From Enhygromyxa salina (GTDB taxonomy: Bacteria; Myxococcota_A; Polyangia; Nannocystales; Nannocystaceae): 50,942 nucleotides of DNA. How positions within the stretch are numbered: position 1 is the first letter of the stretch; each line of letters starts with the position of its first letter. The stretch lies in contig NZ_PVNK01000167.1 in assembly GCF_002994615.1 (NCBI RefSeq), positions 1 to 50,942 of the forward strand, given 5' to 3'. Position numbers and translations under genes: made by a program. Of the stretch, positions 25,227 to 33,603 are shown one piece after another. The notes below the pieces were generated by a model. The model was given only the letters and a program-made list of their open reading frames with translations, made no database searches and was not told the DNA's origin.

Positions 25227-26123
25227 ATGCGCGTGGCGATAACCGGGGCCAGCGGACTGATCGGCGGGGCGCTTAGCGACGCGCTGCGCGAGCGCGGGGA
25301 TGAGGCCGTCGGCATCTCGCGCAAGCGGGGCGGCTCCACGATCCTCTGGGATCCGCACGCGGGCTTCGAGCACGGCGACGCGCTGTCGGGCTTCGACGCC
25401 GTGGTCAACCTCGCGGGCGAGAGCATCGCCGGGCGCTGGACCGCGGCGAAGAAGGCCCGGATCCGTGACAGCCGGGTGCGCGGGACCCAGACGATCATCG
25501 AGGCCCTCGCCCAGGCCAGCCCGCGGCCGAAGGTCCTCGTCAACGCCTCGGCGGTCGGGCTCTACGGCGACCGCGGCGACGAGGTCCTGTCCGAGCGCAG
25601 CGACCCGGGGCGATCCGACGCGTTCTTGGTCGAGGTCACGCAGGCCTGGGAGGCGACGGCGCGCACGGTCGAGGCCCTCGACGAGCCCGGGGTGCGCCTG
25701 TGCCTCGCCCGCTTCGGGGTCGTCCTCGACGGACACGGCGGCGCGCTCGCCAAGATGCTCACCCCCTTTCGCCTCGGCCTCGGCGGCAAGATCGGCAGCG
25801 GCGAGCAGTGGATGGCCTGGGTCCACCGCCAGGACGTCGTCGACGCCCTGCTGTTCATGCTCGATCACGACGACGCCCGCGGAGCCTTCAACGTCGTGGC
25901 GCCCAACCCGGTCCGCAACGCCGACTTCACCGACTCGCTCGCGCGGGTGCTCCACCGGCCCAGCATCGTGCCGCTGCCCAAGCTGGCCGTGCGCGCGCTG
26001 CTCGGCCAGATGGGCGACGCGCTGCTGCTGCAGGGCCAGCGCGTCGCGCCGATGCGCTTGCTCGAGGCCGGCTTCGAGTTCAGCTACCCCGAGCTCGAGC
26101 CAGCCCTGCGGGGGCTATTATAG
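25227..26123 (+). CDS. TIGR01777-family NAD(P)-dependent epimerase (YfcH-like)
   Basis: 298 residues, the usual length. It has the nucleotide motif TGASGLIGGAL (about 6-16), NLAGESIAGRWT (the family's GE-ssI signature), NASAVGLYGDRGDEVLSE (Ser/Tyr region) and WMAWVHRQDVVDALLF. The C-terminal helical segment ends LLEAGFEFSYPELEPAL, typical of the subgroup. An SDR-fold oxidoreductase of undefined substrate, sometimes linked to division in other bacteria. Its stop lies in GGGCTATTATAGCCC, a small perfect palindrome. Confidence 0.9.
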   Translation: MRVAITGASGLIGGALSDALRERGDEAVGISRKRGGSTILWDPHAGFEHGDALSGFDAVVNLAGESIAGRWTAAKKARIRDSRVRGTQTIIEALAQASPRPKVLVNASAVGLYGDRGDEVLSERSDPGRSDAFLVEVTQAWEATARTVEALDEPGVRLCLARFGVVLDGHGGALAKMLTPFRLGLGGKIGSGEQWMAWVHRQDVVDALLFMLDHDDARGAFNVVAPNPVRNADFTDSLARVLHRPSIVPLPKLAVRALLGQMGDALLLQGQRVAPMRLLEAGFEFSYPELEPALRGLL

Positions 26124-26400
26124 CCCGCGCTCCCAGCCCCGGCGCTGCTTCGCAGCACCGCAACCTCGCTTCGCTCGGCCCCCTGGGCTGGGAACGCGGG
26201 GAAAATAGCCCCCGCTCCCAGCCCCGGCGCTGCTTCGCAGCACCGCAACCTCGCTTCGCTCGGCCCCCTGGGCTGGGAACGCGGGGAAAATAGCCCCCGC
26301 TCACAGCCCCGGCGCTGCTTCGCAGCACCGCAACCTCGCTTCGCTCGGCCCCCTGGGCTGGGAACGCGGGGAAAATAGCCCCCGCTCACAGCCCCCGCGG
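26121..26400. repeat. 85-bp tandem hairpin repeat, three copies plus partials
   Basis: The word cagcccc recurs at 26134, 26219, 26304 and 26389, giving an exact 85-bp period. Each unit carries a nested inverted repeat (gcgctgcttcgcagc core, and gggctgggaacgcgggg against ccccgctcccagccc-type arms), so each can fold into a long hairpin. The array fills the gap between two convergent genes and may be a transcription barrier. A 44-bp fragment of the same unit appears at 43086-43129. Confidence 0.9.
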
Positions 26401-26406
26401 GGGGCA

Positions 26407-27531
26407 TCACTCGGCGGTGACGGTGGCGGGCAGGGCCTGCTTGCGGGCGTGGGCCTGCCTCGCGGCCTCGAGCTTGGCCTCGTCGATCGTGCCGTCGGCT
26501 GCGAAGGCGTCGAGCTGCTTGCTGACCGAGGCGAGGTAGCGCTGCTTCTCGTGGAAGGGCAAGAACGCGCTCTTGAACCCGTTGATGATGATCTGGTGGA
26601 TGTCCGAGAAGCTCAGCCCGATCTGGGTGTGGGCCAGCCACAGCTCCTTGGACACCGTGGTGTCGGTGATCAGGCGGTTGTCGGTGTTGATGGTCACGCG
26701 CGCGCCGAGGTTCTTGTAGAGGCGCAGCGGGTGGGTCTCGAGCGAGGCGATGGCCCCGGTCTGGACGTTGGACGAGGGGCAGCACTCGAGCGGGATGCGG
26801 TGATCGACGACGTAGTGGAGCAGGTCCCCGTCCTCGCGCAGGCGGCAGCCGTGGCCGATCCGGTGGGCGCCGCAGTCGTGCAGCGCCTGGGCGATCGACG
26901 GGGGCCCGTAGGCCTCGCCCGCGTGGATCGTGACGTTGATGTTGTTGCGCCGGACCAGCGCGAAGGCCTCTTGGTGGTCCTTGGCCGGGTAGTCGTACTC
27001 GGCCCCGGCGAGGTCGAAGCCGACGACGCCGCGGCCCTTGTAGGCGACCACGAGCTCGGCCATCTCGAGGCTGCTCTCGGGCGAGATGTTGCGGATCCCG
27101 CACAGGATCAGCTTGCTCTCGATGCCGTGGTCGGTCTCGGCGTCGTGGAGCCCGCGGAGCACGGTCTCGACGACCTCGGTCAGGCGCAGGTCCTCGCGGA
27201 CGTGGAGCATCGGCGAGTAGCGGACCTCCATGTAGCGCACGTTCTCGGCCGCGGCGTCCTCGGCGAGCTCGTAGGCCACGCGGTACAGGGCGTCCTCGGT
27301 CTGGAGCACGCGCAAGGTGATGTCGAAGGCCTCGAGATACTTGACGAGGCTGCCGGTGTTCTCGCCCGCGTGGAGGGCCGAGCGCAGCCCGGGCACGTCG
27401 GTGGCCGGGAGCTCGAGGCCCTGCTCGTTGGCGAGCTCCAAGATGGTCTCGACCCGCAGCGACCCGTCGAGATGGACGTGTAGATCGGTCTTGGGCAGGC
27501 GTTGGAAAAATGACAGAGGGAGCTCGTTCAC
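26407..27531 (-). CDS. add: Adenosine deaminase
   Basis: 374 residues from GTG at 27531. Zinc motif TDLHVHLDGS near the start, then VRYMEVRYSP, TIHAGEAYGPPSI (catalytic Glu), IGHGCRL, ECCPSSNVQTGA and INTDNRLITDT; the second Asp of the usual NTDD pair is Asn, as in a common bacterial subgroup. It converts adenosine to inosine. It lies 92 bp downstream of purB on the same strand, so the two purine enzymes may be co-transcribed. An in-frame upstream extension exists through the purB region in another frame, but it is not protein-like. Confidence 0.93.
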   Translation of the reverse strand: MNELPLSFFQRLPKTDLHVHLDGSLRVETILELANEQGLELPATDVPGLRSALHAGENTGSLVKYLEAFDITLRVLQTEDALYRVAYELAEDAAAENVRYMEVRYSPMLHVREDLRLTEVVETVLRGLHDAETDHGIESKLILCGIRNISPESSLEMAELVVAYKGRGVVGFDLAGAEYDYPAKDHQEAFALVRRNNINVTIHAGEAYGPPSIAQALHDCGAHRIGHGCRLREDGDLLHYVVDHRIPLECCPSSNVQTGAIASLETHPLRLYKNLGARVTINTDNRLITDTTVSKELWLAHTQIGLSFSDIHQIIINGFKSAFLPFHEKQRYLASVSKQLDAFAADGTIDEAKLEAARQAHARKQALPATVTAE

Positions 27532-27623
27532 CTGCGGCCCACCATAGCGCACCGCGAGGACCCCGTCAGCGGGGCGCCTGTTCAGAAACCTTTGATCGTG
27601 CGCTCGCTTGGGCGGCGCGCCGG

Positions 27624-29075
27624 TCAGACCCGGACCCGGGCCTCGAATCGACCGTCGCGCTCGGCGTGGCGGGCGAGGAGCTCGTCGAGCTGCGCGAGGT
27701 AGTCGTCGACCTGCTCGGGCGCCCGCCCGACGTAGTGGTCGGGCGCGAGGCTGTGCTCGCTGACGTGGGGCCCGAGCTCGGGGTCGGCACGCATCCGGGC
27801 GACGAGGTCGTTGGCGCGTCCGGCCTTGAGCTCGGCCGCGGCCTCGAGGCTGAGCTCGCGGATGCGCTCGTGCAGGGCCTGGCGATCCCCGCCGGCCTCG
27901 ACCGCGCGCATGAGCACGTTCTCGGTCGCCATGAAGGGCAGCTCGTCGGCCATGTTCTTGCGCAGCATCGCCGGGTTGACGACGAGCCCGGCGCTGACGT
28001 CGACGACCAGGTTGAGGATCGCGTCGGTCGCCAGGAAGGCCTCGGTCAGGACCAGGCGGCGGTTGGCGCTGTCGTCGAGGGTCCGCTCCAACCATTGGTT
28101 GGCGTGGGTCTCTCGCGGGCTGGTCGCGAGGGAGTGGACGAAGCGAGCGAGAGAGCAGATCCGTTCGCTGCGCATCGGGTTGCGCTTGTAGGCCATCGCC
28201 GACGAGCCGATCTGCTTGGTCCCGAAGGGCTCCTCGAGCTCGCGCTCGTGGGCGAGCAGGCGCATGTCGGTCGCAAACTTGGCCGCCGAGCCCGCGACGT
28301 CGGCCAGGGTCGAGACCACCCAGGTGTCGAGCTTGCGGGTGTAGGTCTGGCCCGACACGGGGATCGAGCGCTCGAAGCCCATGGCCTCGCAGACCCGGCG
28401 GTCGAGCTCGCGGACCTTGGCGTGGGCGTCGTCGGCGCCCGCGAAGAGCTGGAGGAAGGAGGCCTGGGTGCCCGTGGTGCCCTTGACCCCGCGCAGCGGC
28501 AGGCGGCCGACGAGCTGCTCGAGGCTGTCGAGGTCGTAGGCGAAGTCCTGGGCCCACAGGCACGCGCGCTTGCCGACAGTCGTCAGCTGCGCGGGCTGGA
28601 AGTGGGTGTAGGCCTGGATCGGCTCGGCCCGCCACTGGGCGGCGAAGGCCCGGAGCTGCTTCAGGGTCGTGTAGAGCCGATCCATGATCAGCTCGAGCCC
28701 GGCGCGGAGCATCACGAGCTCGGCGTTGTCGGTCACGAAGCAGCTGGTCGCGCCGAGGTGGATGATCTTGGCGGCCTCGGGCCCGGCGAGCTCGCCGTAG
28801 TGGTGGACGTGGGCCATGACGTCGTGGCGCAAGCTGGCCTCGAGCTCGGCCACGCGGCCAAAATCGATCTCGGCGCGGGTCCGCTCGAGCGCCGCGAGCT
28901 GCTCGTCGTCGATCCCGACCCCGAGCGCGGCCTCGGCCCGGGCGAGGGCGATCCACAGGTCGCGCCACAGCAGCGCCCGCCGCCGATCGGAGAAATTCGC
29001 CAGCATCTCCCGGGTCGCGTAGCGGCTCGACAGGGGGCTGCGGTAGTCCGGATCCGGGTCGTTTGGCGCGCTCAC
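27624..29075 (-). CDS. purB: Adenylosuccinate lyase
   Basis: 483 residues from GTG at 29075. Fumarase/aspartase-superfamily signatures are clear: HLGATSCFVTDNAE, YTHFQPAQLTTVGKR and GSSAMAYKRNPMRSER (the mobile signature loop). It catalyses two steps, SAICAR to AICAR and adenylosuccinate to AMP. It precedes the adenosine deaminase gene, making a small purine cluster. The long C-terminal helical domain ends in a basic tail. Confidence 0.95.
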   Translation of the reverse strand: MSAPNDPDPDYRSPLSSRYATREMLANFSDRRRALLWRDLWIALARAEAALGVGIDDEQLAALERTRAEIDFGRVAELEASLRHDVMAHVHHYGELAGPEAAKIIHLGATSCFVTDNAELVMLRAGLELIMDRLYTTLKQLRAFAAQWRAEPIQAYTHFQPAQLTTVGKRACLWAQDFAYDLDSLEQLVGRLPLRGVKGTTGTQASFLQLFAGADDAHAKVRELDRRVCEAMGFERSIPVSGQTYTRKLDTWVVSTLADVAGSAAKFATDMRLLAHERELEEPFGTKQIGSSAMAYKRNPMRSERICSLARFVHSLATSPRETHANQWLERTLDDSANRRLVLTEAFLATDAILNLVVDVSAGLVVNPAMLRKNMADELPFMATENVLMRAVEAGGDRQALHERIRELSLEAAAELKAGRANDLVARMRADPELGPHVSEHSLAPDHYVGRAPEQVDDYLAQLDELLARHAERDGRFEARVRV

Positions 29076-29322
29076 CGAGGCAGGATATCGCCCGCGCCTG
29101 GGGCCACAAGCCCGGGGCTGAGTTATGCTCCACGCCGACGCTGCCCCCCGCGAGGTCGACACGATCACCGAACAGGTGAGGGATTTCACGTCATCGCCTC
29201 GACCGTCGCTCGGCGCGCCGGGCGAGGGGCCGGCCCCCAACCGGCCTCAGATACCCGAAAGGATGACCCTCAGGGCGCTTTCGGCCCCCGACCCCTCCGG
29301 GGGGAATCCCTCAGGAATAGCG

Positions 29323-30057
29323 ATGAGCGAGTCCAGTTCAGACCCCGCAATGGAAGCAGCCGCCAGGCGCGAGTTCGAACAAACCGCCCTCCCTCTCACT
29401 GACAACCTCTACGGCGCAGCGATGCGCCTGACCCGTGACCCCGCGGAGGCCGAGGATCTCGTCCAAGATGCGATGGTCCGGGCGTTTCGGTTTTGGGACA
29501 CCTTCAAGCAGGGCACGAACATCAAGGCCTGGCTGTTCACCATCCTGCGCAACACCTTCATCAACGGCTATCACCGCCGCGGCCGCAAGCGCCGGTTCCA
29601 GAACGACGTCAGCGCGCAGGTGCGCTCGCTCGGGCCCGCGGTCGCAACCGGGAACTCGACCAGCCACCCGCCGGGGCCCGAAGAGGCCGTGAACTCGCAG
29701 ATCACGCGGGCGAGGATCCGCGAGGCCCTCGACTCGCTGCCGCCGGACTACCGCCTCGCCGTGACCCTCGCCGACCTCGAGGGGCTGTCCTACAAAGAGA
29801 TCGCCGAGGTCATGGACTGCCCGATCGGCACGGTCATGAGCCGCATCTACCGCGGGCGCAAGATCCTCCACAAGCTCCTCTACGACCACGCCGTCGAGAT
29901 CGGGATGGTCGACGAGGGCGACCCACCGGCCGGACAGCGCGGCTCGAGCCGGGCTCGCAAGGGCTCGAAGCCCGCGCGCGAAGAGACTACCGAGAAGATA
30001 TCGACCAAGGACGCCGTCGACCTCGCGGCGTATCGGGATCGGAGAAGGAAAGCATGA
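29323..30057 (+). CDS. ECF-type RNA polymerase sigma factor (RpoE-like)
   Basis: 244 residues from ATG at 29323 (ribosome site AGGAA); earlier in-frame ATGs at 29125 and 29263 would add a poorly conserved lead. Region 2 reads AEDLVQDAMVRAFRFWDTFKQG...KAWLFTILRNTFINGYHR. Region 4 reads ALDSLPPDYRLAVTLADLEGLSYKEIAEVMDCPIGTVMSRIYRGR. A basic, Ser/Lys-rich tail of about 50 residues follows. The stop overlaps the start of the next gene (ATGA), which encodes a likely anti-sigma factor. It directs polymerase to stress or envelope genes; targets unknown. Confidence 0.92.
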   Translation: MSESSSDPAMEAAARREFEQTALPLTDNLYGAAMRLTRDPAEAEDLVQDAMVRAFRFWDTFKQGTNIKAWLFTILRNTFINGYHRRGRKRRFQNDVSAQVRSLGPAVATGNSTSHPPGPEEAVNSQITRARIREALDSLPPDYRLAVTLADLEGLSYKEIAEVMDCPIGTVMSRIYRGRKILHKLLYDHAVEIGMVDEGDPPAGQRGSSRARKGSKPAREETTEKISTKDAVDLAAYRDRRRKA

Positions 30058-31055
30058 CTTTGGAACCAGTCGACCCGGATCACGCCGAGGTTGTGGCGCT
30101 GCTGCAGCCCTTCGTCGATGGCGAGCTGTCGGACGACGAGCACGAGCTCGTGGCCCGACAGATCGCAATCAACCCGGAGTACCAGGCGATCGTGCGCGAG
30201 CAGCAAGGCGTCCGCGCGGCCCTGCGATCGCTCGAGCGCGAGCTCGCGCCGGCCGGACTGCGCGAGCGGATCCTCGCCGATCTCGACGCCGTCGAGGCCG
30301 AGCAGCGCGCGGCCGAGCAGCGCGGGTGGTTTGCGCCGGTCGTCGGTCGCATCAAGGCCTTCGGGCGCGGCGCGATGCTGATGGTCCCGGCCGCGGCCGC
30401 GGCCGCGGTGCTCTTTGTCGTGGCCAACAACGCCGGCTGGCTCGAGGGTGGCCTCGGCGGCGGCGGCGTCGGGCTCGACGGGGCCCTCGTCGAGGGCGGC
30501 ATGGCCCACTCGATCGAGCTGTCCAAGCGCGGCGGCGGCGACCACGACGACGCGCAGCCCGAGCCCCAGCCGAGCGTCGCCGCGACGCCCCCCGCCGCGA
30601 CGCCCCCCGCCGCAGCCGCGGGCCGGGTCGCCTCGGGGTCGGAGCTCCCGAGCGCCGCGGACCTGAGCGAGAACCTCGGGTTCGCCGTCCAGGTCGCGCC
30701 GCCGCGATCCTTGCCCGCCGACGTGGCGCTGGTCAGCGACTCCGAGCGGGCGCCGGGCTCATCGGCGATGGTTCGCTACCGTGACGGTGGCGGGGCGGTC
30801 ATGGTCGACCGTCAGCGCCGGGCAGGCGTCGCTCCGCTGCATGGGCTTCGGCAGTCCTTCCGCGGTCACGACTACTACCTCGCCCGCGATGCCCAGGGCC
30901 GCGCGCAGCTGGAATTCGAGCTCGGCCGCGTGCATCATGGCTTCATCCTCGAGGGCGGAGACGCGCGAGTCGGCGCGGGCGTCAGCGTCGACGAGCCAGA
31001 TTTTCATGGCCTCCTGATCGTGGCCGACGCGCTCCGGCGCGCCCACGAGGGCTGA
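30054..31055 (+). CDS. Putative membrane anti-sigma factor
   Basis: 333 residues, overlapping the sigma gene by 4 bp with ribosome site GGAGAAGGAA. The N-terminal about 60 residues (LLQPFVDGELSDDEHELVARQIAINPEY) match the anti-sigma domain pattern but lack the zinc-binding HxxxCxxC. One membrane helix (about 106-125) separates it from a long outside part with Pro/Ala linker and a beta-rich C-terminal domain (about 205-330). Expected to hold the sigma factor until a signal triggers release. Assigned mainly by position and topology. Confidence 0.8.
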   Translation: MTLEPVDPDHAEVVALLQPFVDGELSDDEHELVARQIAINPEYQAIVREQQGVRAALRSLERELAPAGLRERILADLDAVEAEQRAAEQRGWFAPVVGRIKAFGRGAMLMVPAAAAAAVLFVVANNAGWLEGGLGGGGVGLDGALVEGGMAHSIELSKRGGGDHDDAQPEPQPSVAATPPAATPPAAAAGRVASGSELPSAADLSENLGFAVQVAPPRSLPADVALVSDSERAPGSSAMVRYRDGGGAVMVDRQRRAGVAPLHGLRQSFRGHDYYLARDAQGRAQLEFELGRVHHGFILEGGDARVGAGVSVDEPDFHGLLIVADALRRAHEG

Positions 31056-31085
31056 GCTGGCAGGCCACCGAGGTCGGGCTTTGGC

Positions 31086-31251
31086 CTAGCAGCCCGGGGT
31101 GCAATGCCTAGCGCCGCCTCGCTTGGCCTTTTCGCCGAGGGCTTTGTCGCCAAAACTTGCAGTACGCCCGGTACAGCGGCGTTTTGGCTTCGCGCTCTCG
31201 GCGCAAATTCCGGCGCGAGGCGACACGATGCATTGCACCCCGGGCTGCTAG
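31086..31251. mobile_element. 162-bp palindromic MITE-like element, copy 3
   Basis: Nearly identical to the copy at 7697 in the same orientation, with CTAG at both ends. It lies 30 bp past the anti-sigma stop in an otherwise gene-free stretch. Confidence 0.88.
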
Positions 31252-31351
31252 CACAGACTCCGGGTGCCAGGTTGCAAATCGCCTGGATGCCCGCTCGGAC
31301 CGGCCCACCTCGTCAAATTCGAGGTCCGATCGCGGGGCTGGTGAAGGGCTC

Positions 31352-31516
31352 CCGGGACCTCGCGGAGCACCCCCTCGCGCCGTCCCGTTTGGCCTTTCGC
31401 CGAGGGCTGTGTCGCCAAAACTTGCAGTGGTCGGCCCACTTCAAGTTTTGGCGACACAGCCCTCGACGAAAAATCCGGCGCGAGGCGACACGATGGGTTG
31501 CGCCACGGGCTCCTAG
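31352..31516. mobile_element. Diverged copy of the palindromic element
   Basis: The core keeps the element's words (ggcctttcgccgagggct, gtcgccaaaacttgca, aaatccggcgcgaggcgacacgat), and its two arms form a more perfect stem (cgagggctgtgtcgccaaaactt against caagttttggcgacacagccctcg-type arm). The right end is cacgggctcctag; the left end has decayed. It ends 20 bp before the FrzS-like gene's likely start. Confidence 0.75.
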
Positions 31517-31536
31517 AGCAGATAATCTCGCTTCCC

Positions 31537-33513
31537 GTGTTCGCCGCGCTGATTATCGACGCCGACGCCAACGCCCGCACCGTGATCGAGAGCTCGCTGA
31601 CCCCCTACGGTCTGGAGTTCACGACCTCGCATGAGCCGACCGAGGCGATGACGCTCGCGCGCACCGTCACGCCCGACATCATCTTCTTGCGAGTCGAGCT
31701 GCCCGGGGCTTCGGGCTTCTCGGTCTGCAACAAGCTGCGGCGCAACGACGAGACCAAGTACATCCCGCTGATCATGTACGCGTCGGACGTCGCCGATGAC
31801 GTGTTCGCCCAGCACGGCAAGCTCAAGACTCGCGCCGACGAGTACATGCGCCTGCCGGTCACCGGTGACACCTTGCTCGACACCGTGCGAACCCTGCTGC
31901 CGCTGCCCGGCGAGCCGATCACGCCGCCGCCCGGCAGCAACGGCGAGACCGCCGCCGCCGCGACCGCCGCCGCCACGATCGCCGTCGAGGACGACGACGA
32001 CCTCATCGAGGAGGTCGATCTCGACGCCGACTTCGGGGACATCGACTTCGACGAGAGCGAGGACGAGCCGGTCGCCGAGCTCGCCGCGGAGCCGATCGCC
32101 GAGCTCGCGGACGAGCCGGTCGCCGAGCCGGTCGCGGAGCCGGTCGCCGAGCTCGCGGCCGAGCCGGTCATCGATCTCGCGGCCGAGACCGACGCGGCGT
32201 TCGACGCCCTGACCTTCGCCGACGACGACGACGACGAGTTCGAGGTCCCGCCAGACGAGGCCATCCAGGCCGGGGACTTCGAGCCGGAGCCGGCACCCGA
32301 GCCCGAGCCGGAGTTCGAAGCCGAGCCGGAGTTCGAAGCCGAGCCGGAGCCCGAGCCGGAGCCCGAGCCCGAGCCCGAGCCGGCACCCGAGCGGGACGAG
32401 GTCTCGGTCGAGCTCGAGCCGGCCACCTCGGCGGCGCCAGACCGCCGCGAGCGTGAGACCTCGAGCGGCAACCTGTCGGCGCGACGCGAGGTCTTGCGCC
32501 TCAAGTCCGAGCTCAACAAAAAAGAGCGCGAGCTCCTGTCCCTGCGCGACGACCTCGAGCACAAGGACCGGGCGATCCTCGACGCCAAGCATCGCAGCCG
32601 TCAGCTCGAGGCGCAGGTCAGCGAGGCCGAGGGCCGCGCGCTGCAGCTCGAAGAGCAGATCATCGAGGCCCAGGAGCAGAGCGAGGCCGCGGGCCGCAAC
32701 GCCGAGACCACGCGCAAGCGCGAGGAGGGGCTCAAGAACCGGCTCGAGGTCGCCCAGAACAAGGTCAAGGATCTCGAGGCCAAGCTCGACGAGGCCGACA
32801 AGTCCCGGGCCGAGTTCGAAGGCGCCAAGACCGAGCTCGCGAGCAAGGCCGCGGAGTTCGAGGCCCAGGCGCAGCAGCTCGAGGCCGAGCTCGGCTCGAC
32901 CCAGGCCGAGCGCGACGCGCTGACGAGCGAGCTCGATGAGCAAAAGACCGCGCTCGCGGAGCTCGGTCAGAAGCTCGAGGCGGCCGAGGCTCAGCTCAGC
33001 GAGCAAGCTCAGCAGCTCGAGGCCGCGCAAGCTCAGGCCAACGAGCTGCGCGGGGAACTCGGCGAGAAGCTCGAGGCGGCCGAGGCTCAGCTCGCTGAAC
33101 GCGACGAGCAGCTCGCCGAGCTCCAGGCCAAGATCGCCAGCCAAACCGAGGAGAGCCGGTCGGAGCTCGAGTTCCTCGAGCAGCGCGCGGATCAGATGCG
33201 GATCCAGATGAAGGAGGCCGCCGAGGCCGCCGAGGCCGCAAAGGCGGACGCCGAGGCCGCGAAGGCGGCCGCCGCGAGCGAGAAGCAGGCGCTCGACGAG
33301 CAGCTCGCCGAGGGCCAGGCTTCGATCGAGCGCCTCGAGGGCGAGCTGGCCACGGCGCGGTCCGAGGCCCAGGAGCTCGAGTCCACCCTCGGACAGCGCC
33401 TCGCCTCGCTCGAGGCCAAGCAAGGCGAGCTCGAGCAACAGCTCGCGGCTCGGACAGACGCAGCCCAGCGCGCCCAGCAGGCCCTGGCCGTGGCCTTGAA
33501 GGTACTCGATTGA
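31537..33513 (+). CDS. FrzS/AglZ-like pseudo-receiver and coiled-coil motility protein
   Basis: 658 residues from GTG at 31537; a TTG at 31498 would lie within the repeat element. Residues 1-125 form a response-regulator receiver fold, but the phospho-acceptor position is Arg52 (IIFLRVELPG) and the conserved Lys is Leu106, so it cannot be phosphorylated normally. The segment DVFAQHGKLKTRADEYMRLPV closely resembles that region of Myxococcus FrzS/AglZ. A long acidic Glu-Pro and Ala-Glu repeat linker (about 140-305) leads to a coiled coil (about 315-655). By analogy it would localise to poles and coordinate gliding or pili. Function inferred. Confidence 0.82.
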   Translation: MFAALIIDADANARTVIESSLTPYGLEFTTSHEPTEAMTLARTVTPDIIFLRVELPGASGFSVCNKLRRNDETKYIPLIMYASDVADDVFAQHGKLKTRADEYMRLPVTGDTLLDTVRTLLPLPGEPITPPPGSNGETAAAATAAATIAVEDDDDLIEEVDLDADFGDIDFDESEDEPVAELAAEPIAELADEPVAEPVAEPVAELAAEPVIDLAAETDAAFDALTFADDDDDEFEVPPDEAIQAGDFEPEPAPEPEPEFEAEPEFEAEPEPEPEPEPEPEPAPERDEVSVELEPATSAAPDRRERETSSGNLSARREVLRLKSELNKKERELLSLRDDLEHKDRAILDAKHRSRQLEAQVSEAEGRALQLEEQIIEAQEQSEAAGRNAETTRKREEGLKNRLEVAQNKVKDLEAKLDEADKSRAEFEGAKTELASKAAEFEAQAQQLEAELGSTQAERDALTSELDEQKTALAELGQKLEAAEAQLSEQAQQLEAAQAQANELRGELGEKLEAAEAQLAERDEQLAELQAKIASQTEESRSELEFLEQRADQMRIQMKEAAEAAEAAKADAEAAKAAAASEKQALDEQLAEGQASIERLEGELATARSEAQELESTLGQRLASLEAKQGELEQQLAARTDAAQRAQQALAVALKVLD

Positions 33514-33603
33514 GCTCCACGAGCTCGGTCATTCCTTTGCGCTTGCGTGCGCGGATGACCGCGGTCACGTTGTGCCCTCAGCTCGAGAGAGCCCCAAACT
33601 GAC

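Noticed and set aside
26121..26400. CRISPR array made of 85-bp units
   Set aside because: Copies are contiguous and nearly identical over the whole 85 bp, with no variable spacers and no cas genes nearby.
26407..29133. A single 908-codon frame that could be read as a fusion of adenosine deaminase with an upstream protein
   Set aside because: Only the last 374 codons are protein-like; the rest is an out-of-frame shadow of purB, which has its own clear gene in another frame.
29125..29322. N-terminal extension of the ECF sigma factor from an upstream ATG
   Set aside because: The added 66 residues do not resemble sigma regions; the ATG at 29323 has a spaced AGGAA and leads directly into region 2.
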